A stretch of DNA of 64,000 bases from Treponema primitia ZAS-1 (GCF_000297095.1 NZ_AEEA01000113.1:50881-114880); one strand, 5' to 3'; positions 42,948 through 51,772 are shown, numbered from the stretch's first letter. A program made the numbers and translations. Notes: generated from the letters alone by a model not told the origin.

Positions 42948-43943
42948 ATGGGAAAGGCCGGAAGATTTTCCGCCATCGCCATCTTGGCTTTTCTTCTGGC
43001 CGGGACGGTGCTGGTATCCCTGTCTCTGGGCCGCTACCCCATACCCCTGGGCGCCCTGATCACCCGGCTCCTGGGCGGCGCCTTCGCCACACCCCAGATG
43101 GAGGCGATCTTTTTCAATGTGCGGCTTCCCCGGATCCTGCTGGCCTGTCTGGTGGGGTGTTCCCTCGCTGCGGCGGGGGCCAGCTACCAGGGGGTGTTTC
43201 AGAACCCCCTGGCTGCCCCGGATATTCTGGGAGCCTCAAGCGGTGCAGCCACCGGGGCCACTCTGGCAATACTGATGCGCCTTCCCGGCCCTATGATTAC
43301 GGTTTTCGCTTTTCTCACCAGCCTCATCACCATAGGACTGGTAATGTTCATTGGAAACCGGGCCCGGGGCAGGAAAATTGTGGGGCTCATCCTGGCCGGA
43401 CTGATGGTATCGTCCCTGAACAGCGCCGGTATATCCTTTATGAAACTGGCGGCGGATCCCTATAATGTGCTGCCGGAAATTGTCTATTGGCTCATGGGTT
43501 CCCTGGCAAAAACAAAGCCTGCGGATGTAGGCTTTGTGTTCATTCCCATGCTCCTGGGGCTGGTCCCCCTGTTTATCTTCCGGTGGCGGATCAACCTCCT
43601 CACCCTGGGTGAAGATGAGGCCCAGTCCATGGGGGTCAATATCAAGCGGACCCGGGTCCTGGTGATTGTATGCTCCACCCTGATCACCGCCGCCGCAGTT
43701 TCTGTGAGCGGCATCATAGGCTGGGCGGGGCTGGTGATCCCCCATCTGACCCGGCGTTTCGTGGGCAACGATTACCAGCATCTCATGCCCGCGTCCATGC
43801 TCTTCGGCGCCCTGTTCCTCCTGCTCATCGACAATATCTCCCGCAACCTTTTTGCCACCGAGGTCCCCTTAGGGATACTTACCTCTCTGGTGGGAGCGCC
43901 CTTTTTCCTCTGGCTCATCACCCGGAAGGGGGATCTATGGTAA
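42948..43943 (+). CDS. FecCD-family ABC permease, second copy
   Basis: A 331-residue permease with about ten helices. VRLPRILLACLVGCSLAAAG and GLVIPHLTRRFVGNDYQHLMP correspond to the same motifs in the first permease. It overlaps the ATPase gene by seven bases, so the two are translationally coupled. Confidence 0.93.
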   Translation: MGKAGRFSAIAILAFLLAGTVLVSLSLGRYPIPLGALITRLLGGAFATPQMEAIFFNVRLPRILLACLVGCSLAAAGASYQGVFQNPLAAPDILGASSGAATGATLAILMRLPGPMITVFAFLTSLITIGLVMFIGNRARGRKIVGLILAGLMVSSLNSAGISFMKLAADPYNVLPEIVYWLMGSLAKTKPADVGFVFIPMLLGLVPLFIFRWRINLLTLGEDEAQSMGVNIKRTRVLVIVCSTLITAAAVSVSGIIGWAGLVIPHLTRRFVGNDYQHLMPASMLFGALFLLLIDNISRNLFATEVPLGILTSLVGAPFFLWLITRKGDLW

Positions 43944-44728
43944 ACCCGGAAACGCCGCTGGAAGTACGGGACCTTAACTTTTCCTACGGAAACAATCCGG
44001 TGTTACGGGATGTCAGCTTTACCATGGGCGCAGGGGTACTCCTGGGCCTGCTGGGTCCCAATGGCGCAGGGAAAAGCACCCTGTTCCGTTGTATTCTGGG
44101 TCTGGAAAAAAGTCATACCGGAACCGTATTTCTGGACGGCCGGGATATACAAACCCTGAACCCCGCCGCCCTGGCAAAACGTATCGCCTATGTCCCCCAA
44201 ACCCATGCTCCCTCGTTTAACTATTCCGCCCTGGATATGGTGCTCATGGGAACCGCCGCCCAGGGCAAGGAATGGGCCATACCGAACACCCGGCAGCGGG
44301 CAACGGCAGATGAAGCCCTGGAGCGGATGGGGATGTCAAAATTCCGGGACCGGGGATTCCGCCAGCTTTCGGGGGGTGAACAACAATTGATCCTCATCGC
44401 CCGGGCTCTGGCCCAGGATGCCCGGCTCCTGGTGATGGACGAACCCACCGCCAACCTGGACTACGGCAACCAGATCCGGGTCCTTCTGCAGATTCAGGAA
44501 CTTAGCCGCCAGGGCTACAGTATTATTATCAGCACCCACAACCCGGATCACGCCTTTTTGTTTACCGACCAGGTCCTGGCGCTGCACAACAACCAAATCG
44601 CCGCATCGGGCCCCCCGGGAGATGTCCTGACGGCGGAACTCATCACCCGGCTCTATGGAGTTCAGGTAACCATACGCCGGGACGACCGTGGGGTACCAAG
44701 CTGTTTACCGGTAATATCACATGGGTAA
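43937..44728 (+). CDS. FecE-family ABC ATPase, second copy
   Basis: A 263-residue ATPase with Walker A GPNGAGKST, signature LSGGEQQ, Walker B LLVMDEPT and H-loop STHNPDH. AAGGGGG upstream and family length select ATG 43937. Its end overlaps the convergent LysR gene by 12 bases. Confidence 0.94.
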   Translation: MVNPETPLEVRDLNFSYGNNPVLRDVSFTMGAGVLLGLLGPNGAGKSTLFRCILGLEKSHTGTVFLDGRDIQTLNPAALAKRIAYVPQTHAPSFNYSALDMVLMGTAAQGKEWAIPNTRQRATADEALERMGMSKFRDRGFRQLSGGEQQLILIARALAQDARLLVMDEPTANLDYGNQIRVLLQIQELSRQGYSIIISTHNPDHAFLFTDQVLALHNNQIAASGPPGDVLTAELITRLYGVQVTIRRDDRGVPSCLPVISHG

Positions 44729-45619
44729 AGACGGCCGGATACCCAGCGCTATTTTTGTGTACTTAATAAATTCTTCCTCGGCGCTGCTGATAAAAGCAAG
44801 TTTATTTACCACAAGATTGTATTCCCAGTAGAATTCCATGTCCTCAATATCAATAAAGACAAGATCGGGAAAACAATGGATGCCGTCCGCCCATAGGCAT
44901 ACATAATGTCCCGTATCGCAGAGCTCTCCTATGAGCTGCTTTTCTCCGCCATTTAAAAAAATATCTATCGTTGCGCCGTTTTGTTCACAAATTTCCCTGA
45001 TGCTATTCTGGGGATATAAATTGTGATCCAGGCTTATTATATTTTCATTTTTTAATTCATGCAGTTTAATTGATCTGCGGTTTACAAAGGGGTGATTCCT
45101 GCTGACAAGCAGTTTAATTTTTCTTTGTTCGTGGTAAACCGAATCAAATTGATTGGCGTCAAAGGGTACGCAGGTAAAACCAAGGTGGAGTTTATTTTCA
45201 AGCATGGTTGATAAAGCGGTGTCATCCGAATAATTTCTGATGCTCAGCCGGACCAGGGGATTCTGGATCGTAAAATTTCTGATAAAATTCACCGGGAATA
45301 CGTTGCTGATCCCGTAGGGTATGCCAAGGGACACATTGGAAACAACCTTTTCCTTAAGCTGGGTTGCGGTTTCGATAACATGATCATATTGATTTAAATA
45401 GGAGCGTACGCTTAGACGCAGAATGTGAGCGGCCTCGGTCAGCTCAATGCCCTGGGGGGACCGGTAAAACAGGGGGACTTCGAGATCCTCTTCCAGCTGT
45501 TTGATGGATTTACTTAAACCCTGCTGCGAAATAAAAAGTTTTTTTGCCGCCATGGAAAAACTTTTTTCTTCGCAGAGCCCTAAAAAGTTCAAAAGTTGTT
45601 TGTGATTTACCTCCGCCAT
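44717..45619 (-). CDS. LysR-family transcriptional regulator
   Basis: A 300-residue regulator with an N-terminal winged HTH (NFLGLCEEKSFSMAAKKLFI, SQQGLSKSIKQLEEDL) and a periplasmic-binding-like effector domain. AGGAGG six bases before ATG 45619 decides the start over an upstream in-frame codon. It is divergent from the URO-D-family gene, and a LysR-type dyad lies between (45676-45692), so it probably controls that gene and itself. Confidence 0.92.
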   Translation of the reverse strand: MAEVNHKQLLNFLGLCEEKSFSMAAKKLFISQQGLSKSIKQLEEDLEVPLFYRSPQGIELTEAAHILRLSVRSYLNQYDHVIETATQLKEKVVSNVSLGIPYGISNVFPVNFIRNFTIQNPLVRLSIRNYSDDTALSTMLENKLHLGFTCVPFDANQFDSVYHEQRKIKLLVSRNHPFVNRRSIKLHELKNENIISLDHNLYPQNSIREICEQNGATIDIFLNGGEKQLIGELCDTGHYVCLWADGIHCFPDLVFIDIEDMEFYWEYNLVVNKLAFISSAEEEFIKYTKIALGIRPSLPM

Positions 45620-45675
45620 AAGGCGCCTCCTGGTTCCCGAATATGCGCAGTATACCCCAATTTGCAATAAATTGC

Positions 45676-45692
45676 TACAACTTTAGGTTGTA
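45676..45692. promoter_or_regulatory. LysR-type operator
   Basis: Perfect dyad TACAAC-TTTAG-GTTGTA, which includes the T-N11-A core of LysR sites, in the 158-base gap between the divergent lysR-type and URO-D-family genes. Confidence 0.65.
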
Positions 45693-45777
45693 CCCATAAA
45701 AAACATTCTGTTTTACGGAATTGAATAAGTATGGTACTAATAAGAAAGTATAAGAATGTTCATTTAGGAGGCGCACC

Positions 45778-46773
45778 ATGTTATCAATCCGTCAGAATTT
45801 TTTGGAAACAATCCACGGCGGCAAACCGGACCGGTTTGTTAATCAGTATGAATTTATCGATATACTCTTCGGTCTCGATCCAATTTCCCGCAACAACCCA
45901 TCCCCAACGGCTCCCGGGCAGGAGACAAAGAACAGTTGGGGCGTTACCGTGGCCTGGAGAGAGGGCCAGCCTGGGGCGTTCCCCGTGCATGACGCTGAAC
46001 ACAAGGTGGTAAAGGATATTAGAAAGTGGAAGGAAGTTGTTAAGACGACGCCGCGGCTGGAATTTCCCGAGGCGGATTGGGCCGATGCGATTAAGGCGGC
46101 ACAGGCGGTTGATCGCAAAGAAAAGTATTGCGCGGCGCCCTACTTTACCGGTGTTTTCGAGATGCTCCATTACCTTATGGGGGTGGATGAATGTCTGATA
46201 GATCTCTACGAAGAGCCGGAGCTGATACATGAACTGGTCGATTTCATTACCGAATATGAATTGAAGTACGCCGAGCAATGGTGTAAATATGTAAAGCCCG
46301 ACGCCCTTTTCCACCACGATGACTGGGGAACGCAGATTTCCTCATTCATGTCCCCGGATATGTTCAGGGAATTTTTCCTGCCTTCGTATAAAAAAATCTA
46401 CTCCTACTGGAAGAGCCACGGCGTTGAAATTATCGTTCACCACAGCGATTCCTATGCGGCAAACCTGGTTCCCCAAATGATCGAAATGGGCATTGATGTA
46501 TGGCAGGGCTGTACCACCCAAAACGATGTTCCGGCGCTGGTCAAGCAATACGGCCCCAAGATTAGCTTTATGGGGGACATCAATAACGGTGTGCTGGACA
46601 AGGCGGATTGGACCCCCGCTGAGGTAAGGCGGGATGTGGAACGGACCTGCCGTGAAAACGGCAAACTGTACTTTATACCCTGTATGGTTCATGGCCTTGG
46701 GTTCAGCATTTTCCCCGGGGTCTACGAGGAAGTAAGCAAGGAAATTGACCGGATGAGCAAGGAGATGTTTTAA
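45778..46773 (+). CDS. Uroporphyrinogen-decarboxylase-family protein (URO-D superfamily)
   Basis: A 331-residue TIM-barrel protein of the URO-D superfamily, which includes HemE and corrinoid-dependent methyltransferases (MtaA/CmuA). Recognisable parts are FLETIHGGKPDR at the start, DDWGTQISSFMSPDMFREFF, IIVHHSDSYA and PKISFMGDINNG. The HxC zinc motif of MtaA-type enzymes is HHSD here, so cobalamin methyl transfer is not assured. Classic HemE residues are also incomplete. It lies beside the metal/corrinoid uptake region and is probably under the divergent LysR regulator. TTAGGAGG precedes the ATG. Confidence 0.82.
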   Translation: MLSIRQNFLETIHGGKPDRFVNQYEFIDILFGLDPISRNNPSPTAPGQETKNSWGVTVAWREGQPGAFPVHDAEHKVVKDIRKWKEVVKTTPRLEFPEADWADAIKAAQAVDRKEKYCAAPYFTGVFEMLHYLMGVDECLIDLYEEPELIHELVDFITEYELKYAEQWCKYVKPDALFHHDDWGTQISSFMSPDMFREFFLPSYKKIYSYWKSHGVEIIVHHSDSYAANLVPQMIEMGIDVWQGCTTQNDVPALVKQYGPKISFMGDINNGVLDKADWTPAEVRRDVERTCRENGKLYFIPCMVHGLGFSIFPGVYEEVSKEIDRMSKEMF

Positions 46774-46807
46774 GGGGTGGTATGCCACCTTACGGGTCTA
46801 TTTCGAG

Positions 46808-46875
46808 TTGACAGAGGGTTATAGTTCCTTCTATAGTTATTACAGAAATATGCCGCTATATTATACGATAAGCGG
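46808..46875 (+). promoter_or_regulatory. abiE promoter region with inverted repeat
   Basis: TTGACA at 46808-46813 and TATAGT at 46832-46837 (18-base spacer). Downstream an imperfect palindrome CCGCT ... AGCGG spans 46853-46875 just before the AbiEi start; AbiEi antitoxins are known to bind inverted repeats in their own promoter. Confidence 0.45.
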
Positions 46876-46893
46876 TTATATTCTGATAAAACT

Positions 46894-47496
46894 ATGAGAT
46901 CTATAGAGCAACTAAAAGCCCTGGCGGCATCGCAAAACGGCATTATCCGAGCCTCGGATATTGCATCCCTCAAGATTGATTATCGCCTTTTGCAAAAATG
47001 GATTCGGTCCGGGGCGATCGAGAAAATCAAACAAGGGTATTACGGCCTGACCGAAGATATGGAAAATAGGAGTGAAGCTGCCCTAATCGCCGAACTTTTT
47101 CCCGATGGGGTGATCTGTATGTATTCAGCCCTTTTTTATTACCGGTATTCTGACCGAACCCCCCTGAATTGGGATATTGCCATCAATAAGAACGCATCCA
47201 AAGCCCGGTTCCATCTGGACTATCCTTATATCCAGCCTTATTATCTTGAAGCAACCCAGCTTGAGTATGGCGTTACTACCGCAGATTACCAGGATTGTGC
47301 ATTACAGATTTTTGACCGGGACCGGCTCATCTGCGAGTGTCTACGGTACGAAAACAAGATGGACCGGGAGATTTTCAATAAGGCGGTTCAGGGATATATT
47401 GGGGATGCTAAAAGGAGCATCTCCACACTCCTCGAATATGCCAAACGGCGGCGGATTCTGAAGAAAGTGAAAGACAGGATAGGGATATGGCTATAA
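46894..47496 (+). CDS. AbiEi-type antitoxin/transcriptional regulator
   Basis: A 200-residue protein with the AbiEi layout: an N-terminal winged-helix 'AbiEi_4' domain (SIEQLKALAASQNGIIRASD, RLLQKWIRSGAIEKIKQGYYGL) and a C-terminal antitoxin domain (LIAELFPDGVICMYSALFYY, IFDRDRLICECLRYENKMD). In type IV toxin-antitoxin/abortive-infection AbiE systems it represses the operon and counters AbiEii. It overlaps the toxin gene by ten bases. The toxin here is truncated, so this may be an orphan repressor. Confidence 0.87.
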   Translation: MRSIEQLKALAASQNGIIRASDIASLKIDYRLLQKWIRSGAIEKIKQGYYGLTEDMENRSEAALIAELFPDGVICMYSALFYYRYSDRTPLNWDIAINKNASKARFHLDYPYIQPYYLEATQLEYGVTTADYQDCALQIFDRDRLICECLRYENKMDREIFNKAVQGYIGDAKRSISTLLEYAKRRRILKKVKDRIGIWL

Positions 47497-47756
47497 AAGA
47501 CAAAGGCGCCGCAGTACTCGCCGGATTAAAAAACAAAGCAAAAGCAACCGGGGAACCCTTTCAGCTTTACCTCCAATTATTTTGCCAGGAAGAATTCCTA
47601 CGAAAGCTTTCTATGTCCCCCTATGCGGATAATTTAATCCTGAAAGGCGGGTTATTCATTTATGAAATAACCCATTTTGAGAGCCGTGCCACCATTGATA
47701 TTGATTTCCTTTTGCAACAATTATCCAATGATATTGAAAAAATTAAGTCGAAATGA
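47487..47756 (+). pseudogene. Truncated AbiEii nucleotidyltransferase toxin
   Basis: Only 89 residues remain of a family usually 230-300 long. The N-terminal part is faithful: LYLQLFCQEEFLRKLS, then the nucleotidyltransferase GG ... DxD core (LKGGLFIYEI ... ATIDIDFLL). The frame then runs SNDIEKIKSK and stops; motifs III and IV and the C-terminal domain are missing. The convergent KAP gene begins 25 bases beyond, marking a likely recombination junction. It is presumably inactive. Confidence 0.8.
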
Positions 47757-47780
47757 ATTTATCCAGGGTTCTATTTGGTT

Positions 47781-49586
47781 TTAGAACTTTGCAATGACCT
47801 TGTCTAGGGAAACAAGTAAATCGTCCAGTCGTCTTTTGTGTAAGCCCTCAGGCGTACTATTGCAAAGATTCTGAAGATATGTTTGTATCTGCTGTAAATA
47901 GGAGATTTGGTTTTGGTATGCTTCTTTTGTATTACTGATGCCAGACATCTCATCGAATATTTTTTCAAACCACCATATTCCACCATTGTTCAGGGCGCCG
48001 AACCGGTCAAGGTTTCCTGTTTTAACAATGCCCTCAAATAATTTCTGTCTATTGCACTTTAAGTATAATTGTATAAATCGTCTATCCTCCTTCTCGTTAG
48101 CCGCCTCAAACAGCTCCGCAAATCCGGCTTGGCTTCTTGTGAAGCTTTGAACAAATCCCTTTTCTCTCACCTTGTATTCCAATTCTTCGATAAGAGTCAT
48201 ATTTTCTTTTCGTTGGGGCCTAGGATAGGTATCCGGGATAATGACATCCATTGCTGCATTCATATTTGCTCCCTCTTTATCCAAAGCAATATTAAAACCG
48301 ATCCTCAGTACACTTTCCATTTCCGAAAGAGATTTTTTCGTATAATATCTCCCGTTATATAAGGTTGAAAGTATCCGGTAAATATCAAAATAAAAATAAG
48401 AAGGATATGATCCATCACGACAATAATTTAATAATACATCTATATTTTTATCCAATTCATCCTCTTCCATGGCTTTATAATTTTTGACAAATTCAATGGC
48501 GATATAATTATCATTTGCAGCAGCTTGCGCATTAAAACCAAAATGATTTCTTAATATCAATTGTATATTAACCGCATTGAAAACTCCACTGATAATATAG
48601 TCAGCTAAACCATCGTCATAGAAAAAATATTTTTCAAGGGGGGAAAGTCCATACCGTGTACTAAAATCTAATAAATATGAATTTTTTTCCAATGAGTTAA
48701 GTATTTTAATATCCCGATAATCCTTAAGATATTTCTTTATTTCCCGCTCCATGCCGCGTTTATATTCAATTGAGAGGAGCAGAGCTGTACAGAACAATCC
48801 ATCAATAATTTCATTGTGATGTTTTATTTCTGCAATTTCATTATATATTACCTCAAAGATATCACAGAAAAAAAGAAAGGTACGCAAATTAACATGGTCT
48901 GCTTGTCGGAGTGCATCTGCAATAAGATCATACTTACTTTCGATAAATTTTTCGTAGTGATCGTTTTCTATATTTATGGACTTCAAACAGCCTGCGAATT
49001 GTTCCCGAAGATCAGCTTCAAAAACATAGGCATATCTGATGTATTTTTCTTTTATTTTCCGGTATTGTTTGATTCGTATCTTAGCCTCGTTGGTGATAAA
49101 AATCACCCGCGCCCCCTTGGCTATAAATATATTATATAACATGCCGAAAAGATCCTGAATATTTACATGTTTTGATAACCGTTCAAGATCATCCATAAAA
49201 ATAATCGTATTATTAAAGGATTCAGAATTTATTCTGTTTAGTTTAAATTGATACTGGAATTGGTTGATTGTTTTTATATATTTATCAATATCGAATACTT
49301 CTGTTGATTTCCCAAATTGGAGTATTTTTTTTATTCCCTTGCTGGCTATGTTTTCTGTTTTACCGAACAATAGATACTTATCTATCAGTTTAATTATTAA
49401 ATTCTCGGTAGTATCAATCCCATTCATAGATTCATAGAGTACTATTTTGTCGGTCGCTTTTAATTCCGGAATGAGAATGTTGTTAATAAAATATGTTTTA
49501 CCGCTGCCCCATTCGCCGGTAAGTAGTATGGCATAATCAGTTCTTTCTTTATTTATGTAAGTAAGAATTGCGTTTTTCGTAAACAT
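47781..49586 (-). CDS. KAP-family P-loop NTPase
   Basis: A protein of about 601 residues with Walker A GEWGSGKT at residues 24-31 and Walker B IIFMDDLERL, followed by ARVIFITNEAKI, typical of KAP (STAND-related) NTPases, many of which belong to phage-defence islands. I see no clear transmembrane helices in the insert, unlike classic KAP proteins; the C-terminal half is helical and unrecognised. The start is uncertain: ATG 49586 fits the domain, but the frame is open to a TTG at 49682, and an AGGAGG lies near 49661. It sits between the broken abiE locus and brnTA. Confidence 0.78.
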   Translation of the reverse strand: MFTKNAILTYINKERTDYAILLTGEWGSGKTYFINNILIPELKATDKIVLYESMNGIDTTENLIIKLIDKYLLFGKTENIASKGIKKILQFGKSTEVFDIDKYIKTINQFQYQFKLNRINSESFNNTIIFMDDLERLSKHVNIQDLFGMLYNIFIAKGARVIFITNEAKIRIKQYRKIKEKYIRYAYVFEADLREQFAGCLKSINIENDHYEKFIESKYDLIADALRQADHVNLRTFLFFCDIFEVIYNEIAEIKHHNEIIDGLFCTALLLSIEYKRGMEREIKKYLKDYRDIKILNSLEKNSYLLDFSTRYGLSPLEKYFFYDDGLADYIISGVFNAVNIQLILRNHFGFNAQAAANDNYIAIEFVKNYKAMEEDELDKNIDVLLNYCRDGSYPSYFYFDIYRILSTLYNGRYYTKKSLSEMESVLRIGFNIALDKEGANMNAAMDVIIPDTYPRPQRKENMTLIEELEYKVREKGFVQSFTRSQAGFAELFEAANEKEDRRFIQLYLKCNRQKLFEGIVKTGNLDRFGALNNGGIWWFEKIFDEMSGISNTKEAYQNQISYLQQIQTYLQNLCNSTPEGLHKRRLDDLLVSLDKVIAKF

Positions 49587-49831
49587 ATCAAATTCCAATC
49601 CTTGTATCTGAGACTTGGGTGTTCTTGAGAAATAAACCCGGTTTACTGGAAAGCACCAAAACCTCCTAGTATCAAGGAACAACTTCAGTATTGGAACCTA
49701 AGAGGGCGATTATTGATTTTAGCAATAATATGGAAGAAACTACCATTTTCCCGGCTCCCTTGAATAGGTGGTATGCCCTATAGTGGCCTCCAGGAGCGGT
49801 ATGCCTGTCGCCCTGTGGAGCCCAATGTGTG

Positions 49832-49881
49832 GGGTTTGCCGAGGAGGGAAAAGAGTAGATTTGGGGTTGATTTTTGGCAAA
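49832..49881 (+). repeat. Repeat half A, copy 1
   Basis: About 49 bases from GGGTTTGCCG to TTTTTGGCAAA, nearly identical to 51930-51979. Here it leads into the brnT promoter instead of into half B. Confidence 0.8.
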
Positions 49882-49895
49882 TTTGTGTATACATT
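49867..49895 (+). promoter_or_regulatory. brnTA promoter
   Basis: TTGATT at 49867-49872, a 17-base spacer, TACATT at 49890-49895, 15 bases before the BrnT ATG. The -35 box lies inside repeat half A. Confidence 0.6.
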
Positions 49896-49910
49896 ATTGT
49901 AGGGTATCGA

Positions 49911-50234
49911 ATGGGTAAAACGGTCATCAGTACGGATGGGCTCTTTGAGTGGGATGATGATAAGAGTAAGATTAATAAGGAACTACATGGTTTATATTTC
50001 GCTGAAATATTGCCCGCTTTTGATGATCCCTATATCCTTGAATTATATGATGAAACCCATTCAACTGTTGAAGAAACCCGGTATAGGGGTTTAGCAGAGT
50101 TGCAGGATTTTATTATTCTGTACCTGTCATATACAGAACCGGGTAGTGGCCGGACAAGGATCATTTCAGTACGACCTGCTGAACCCGCTGAGGAGAGAAT
50201 GTATTATGAATGGCGTAAAAACTTTAACACTTGA
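49911..50234 (+). CDS. brnT: BrnT-family toxin
   Basis: A 107-residue RelE-fold toxin of the BrnT (DUF497) family: FEWDDDKSKIN, HGLYFAEILPAFDDP, and the closing RIISVRPAEPAEERMYYEW, with Arg and Glu at the usual places of the ribonuclease site. Known BrnT cleaves RNA and inhibits translation. It is slightly longer than average. The gene overlaps brnA by 29 bases, the usual toxin-first order. ATG 49911 fits the domain; the frame extends upstream without family similarity. Confidence 0.88.
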   Translation: MGKTVISTDGLFEWDDDKSKINKELHGLYFAEILPAFDDPYILELYDETHSTVEETRYRGLAELQDFIILYLSYTEPGSGRTRIISVRPAEPAEERMYYEWRKNFNT

Positions 50235-50481
50235 ACGGATTGCCGAAATAAAGGCATTTAAGAATACTGATTTTTCTGATTGTCCGGTATTAACCGAGGA
50301 AGAACTGAAGAAGATGAAGCCGAGGCACCCAGAGTATTTCAGGCCGGTTAAGAAGGCGGTTCAGATTCGTTTAGATGCCGATGTTTTGGCTTGGTTCAAA
50401 GCTTATGGGAAAGGGTACCAAAGTCGGATTAATGCGGCGCTTCGGGATGTCATGTTACAGACCACGGAAAGACATGAATAG
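50206..50481 (+). CDS. brnA: BrnA-family antitoxin
   Basis: A 91-residue antitoxin with the RHH-type C-terminal half KKAVQIRLDADVLAWFKAYG, then KGYQSRINAALRDVM, matching the BrnA signature. It should neutralise BrnT and autorepress the promoter. The start at 50206 lies inside brnT, so translation is coupled. Confidence 0.88.
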   Translation: MNGVKTLTLERIAEIKAFKNTDFSDCPVLTEEELKKMKPRHPEYFRPVKKAVQIRLDADVLAWFKAYGKGYQSRINAALRDVMLQTTERHE

Positions 50482-50837
50482 GATAAAAATTGGCGGGCGG
50501 ATGTAGAAGTTTCCGAACTTTTTAAGACAGAACCATTTAGTAAAGAGAGGGGCCGTCCGTTTGGTTTAGCGGAAATGCACTAAGAGGCGGTATTAAAACA
50601 CTTGTAACATCTAATAATTTTGTTTTTCGATCTTGAATGTTTAGGGAACTGTAGATTTCCGACTTCTTTACGGCCAAAAAAGGCCTCCTTTGCTCTGGTT
50701 AAGGGCAAAAATCTCCTTTCCCTCGACTTTTCTAGTATAACCTTGATAGAAGGGGCAAGGCAAGGATGGGAACCCCTTAAAATTGAGGGCTCAACCGTGA
50801 TATTATTGTCATACATAGGACAATTTTTAGGGGAAAT
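50482..50837. other. Gap between brnA and the Nudix gene
   Basis: A 356-base stretch containing repeat half B (50573-50592). Short open frames on both strands have no ribosome-binding site or recognisable family, and I do not call them. GGGGCCGTCC at about 50550 echoes the inner hairpin at 51704-51725. Confidence 0.45.
50573..50592 (+). repeat. Repeat half B, copy 1
   Basis: The 20-base AAATGCACTAAGAGGCGGTA, identical to 51978-51997. In the second locus it follows half A directly; here brnTA separates the two. Confidence 0.85.
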
Positions 50838-51591
50838 ATGAATACCGAAATTATAAACGCAACAAAAAATATCTATGGTGGGGTGATTGTAGAGCCCACG
50901 GATCTGCCAGAAATCCCTGATGAGTTTGCTGCCCGGCTTGAGTACAGCCTCAGGGTTTGGGCTTCCGAGGGGGCAAAGGTTGTATGGCTTTCCACTGCGC
51001 GCTCACAGGCTGCATTGATACCTATAGCGGTGGCTCTTGGCTTTGTTTTTCATCATGCCTTGGAAGATAGTCTGCAAATGACTTACACCCTTATACCGGG
51101 TTCCACTATTCCCCCCTTCGCGACCCATTATGTAGGGGCGGGAGGTGTCGTTTTGCGGGAGGATGGGGGGGCTCCTTGTGGTATCCGAAAAGTATAAACA
51201 GCGACCCGGACGGCATCTCAAATTGCCTGGCGGTGCACTCCTCGCTGGGGAACATATCAGCACGGCGGTTATCCGTGAGGTAAAAGAGGAAACAGGTGTT
51301 GACGCAAAGTTTGAGTCCATTGTTTGCCTGCGCCATTGGCACGGGTATCGTTACGGTAAATCGGATATTTATTTTGTCTGCCGCCTTTCAGCCCTTTCCA
51401 CGGAGATCACTATGGACTCAGGCGAAATTTCCGAGTGCCTGTGGATACCCCTTGAAGATTTTCTTGCCGATCCCGAAGTCCACTCCTTTAATAAACTTGT
51501 GGTTCGGGCAGCTACTAGTTCTGCACCGGGATTTTCAGAAAAGTTTATTTCAGAATACAAGAGCGATACCTACGAACTCCTGGTAAATTGA
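50838..51591 (+). pseudogene. Nudix hydrolase (NUDT6-like) split by a one-base frameshift in a G7 tract
   Basis: The first frame (50838-51197) gives a pre-Nudix domain like that of NUDT6/Nudt18-type proteins, ending THYVGAGGVVLREDGG. The second frame (up to 51591) continues LLVVSEKYKQRPGRHLKLPG and contains a complete Nudix box, GALLAGEHISTAVIRE then VKEETGV. The frames meet at seven G residues (51165-51171); six would restore one protein of about 250 residues. It may be a true mutation, a phase-variable tract, a slippage site, or a sequencing error. Nudix enzymes hydrolyse nucleoside diphosphates linked to other groups. GGGGAAAT precedes the first ATG. Confidence 0.8.
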
Positions 51592-51615
51592 TAATTAACG
51601 GGGCGGAGGCATTAG

Positions 51616-51645
51616 CAGCGTCTTTTCCGCCTGGAAAAGACGCTG
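51616..51645. repeat. Perfect 13-bp hairpin downstream of the Nudix gene
   Basis: CAGCGTCTTTTCC, loop GCCT, GGAAAAGACGCTG. No T-run follows on either strand, so it is not a standard terminator. Confidence 0.75.
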
Positions 51646-51674
51646 TCCCTTGCGGGCTAAAGCCGGAGTAGGAA

Positions 51675-51756
51675 CCGTGGTTCAAACCCGCTAAAGCAAA
51701 AAAGGGCCGTCCTTATGGACGGCCTAAACGCTCCCCCGCGCGGGTTTGAACCACGG
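51675..51756. repeat. 17-bp perfect inverted repeat enclosing a hairpin
   Basis: CCGTGGTTCAAACCCGC at 51675-51691 and its exact inverse at 51740-51756. Between them lies GGCCGTCC, TTAT, GGACGGCC (51705-51724). The repeat arms have the sequence of a tRNA T-arm. Confidence 0.8.
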
Positions 51757-51772
51757 ACCCAGTGGTTAACAG
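51731..51772 (-). pseudogene. 3' half of a tRNA-Asn(GTT), likely attachment-site remnant
   Basis: Reading leftward from 51772: anticodon loop CTGTTAA, 3' anticodon stem CCACT, five-base variable loop GGGTC, T-stem CGTGG, loop TTCAAAC, CCGCG, acceptor strand CGGGGGA and discriminator G. The spacing is exactly that of a canonical tRNA. The 5' half is absent and CCA is not encoded. Integrases often recombine within tRNA 3' halves, so this is probably one end of a past integration. Confidence 0.65.

Noticed and set aside
50580..50841. Overlapping short frames on both strands between brnA and the Nudix gene
   Set aside because: They mirror each other, lack start signals and show no recognisable domain.
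51616..51645. Terminator for the Nudix gene
   Set aside because: The stem is perfect, but no T-run follows on either strand.
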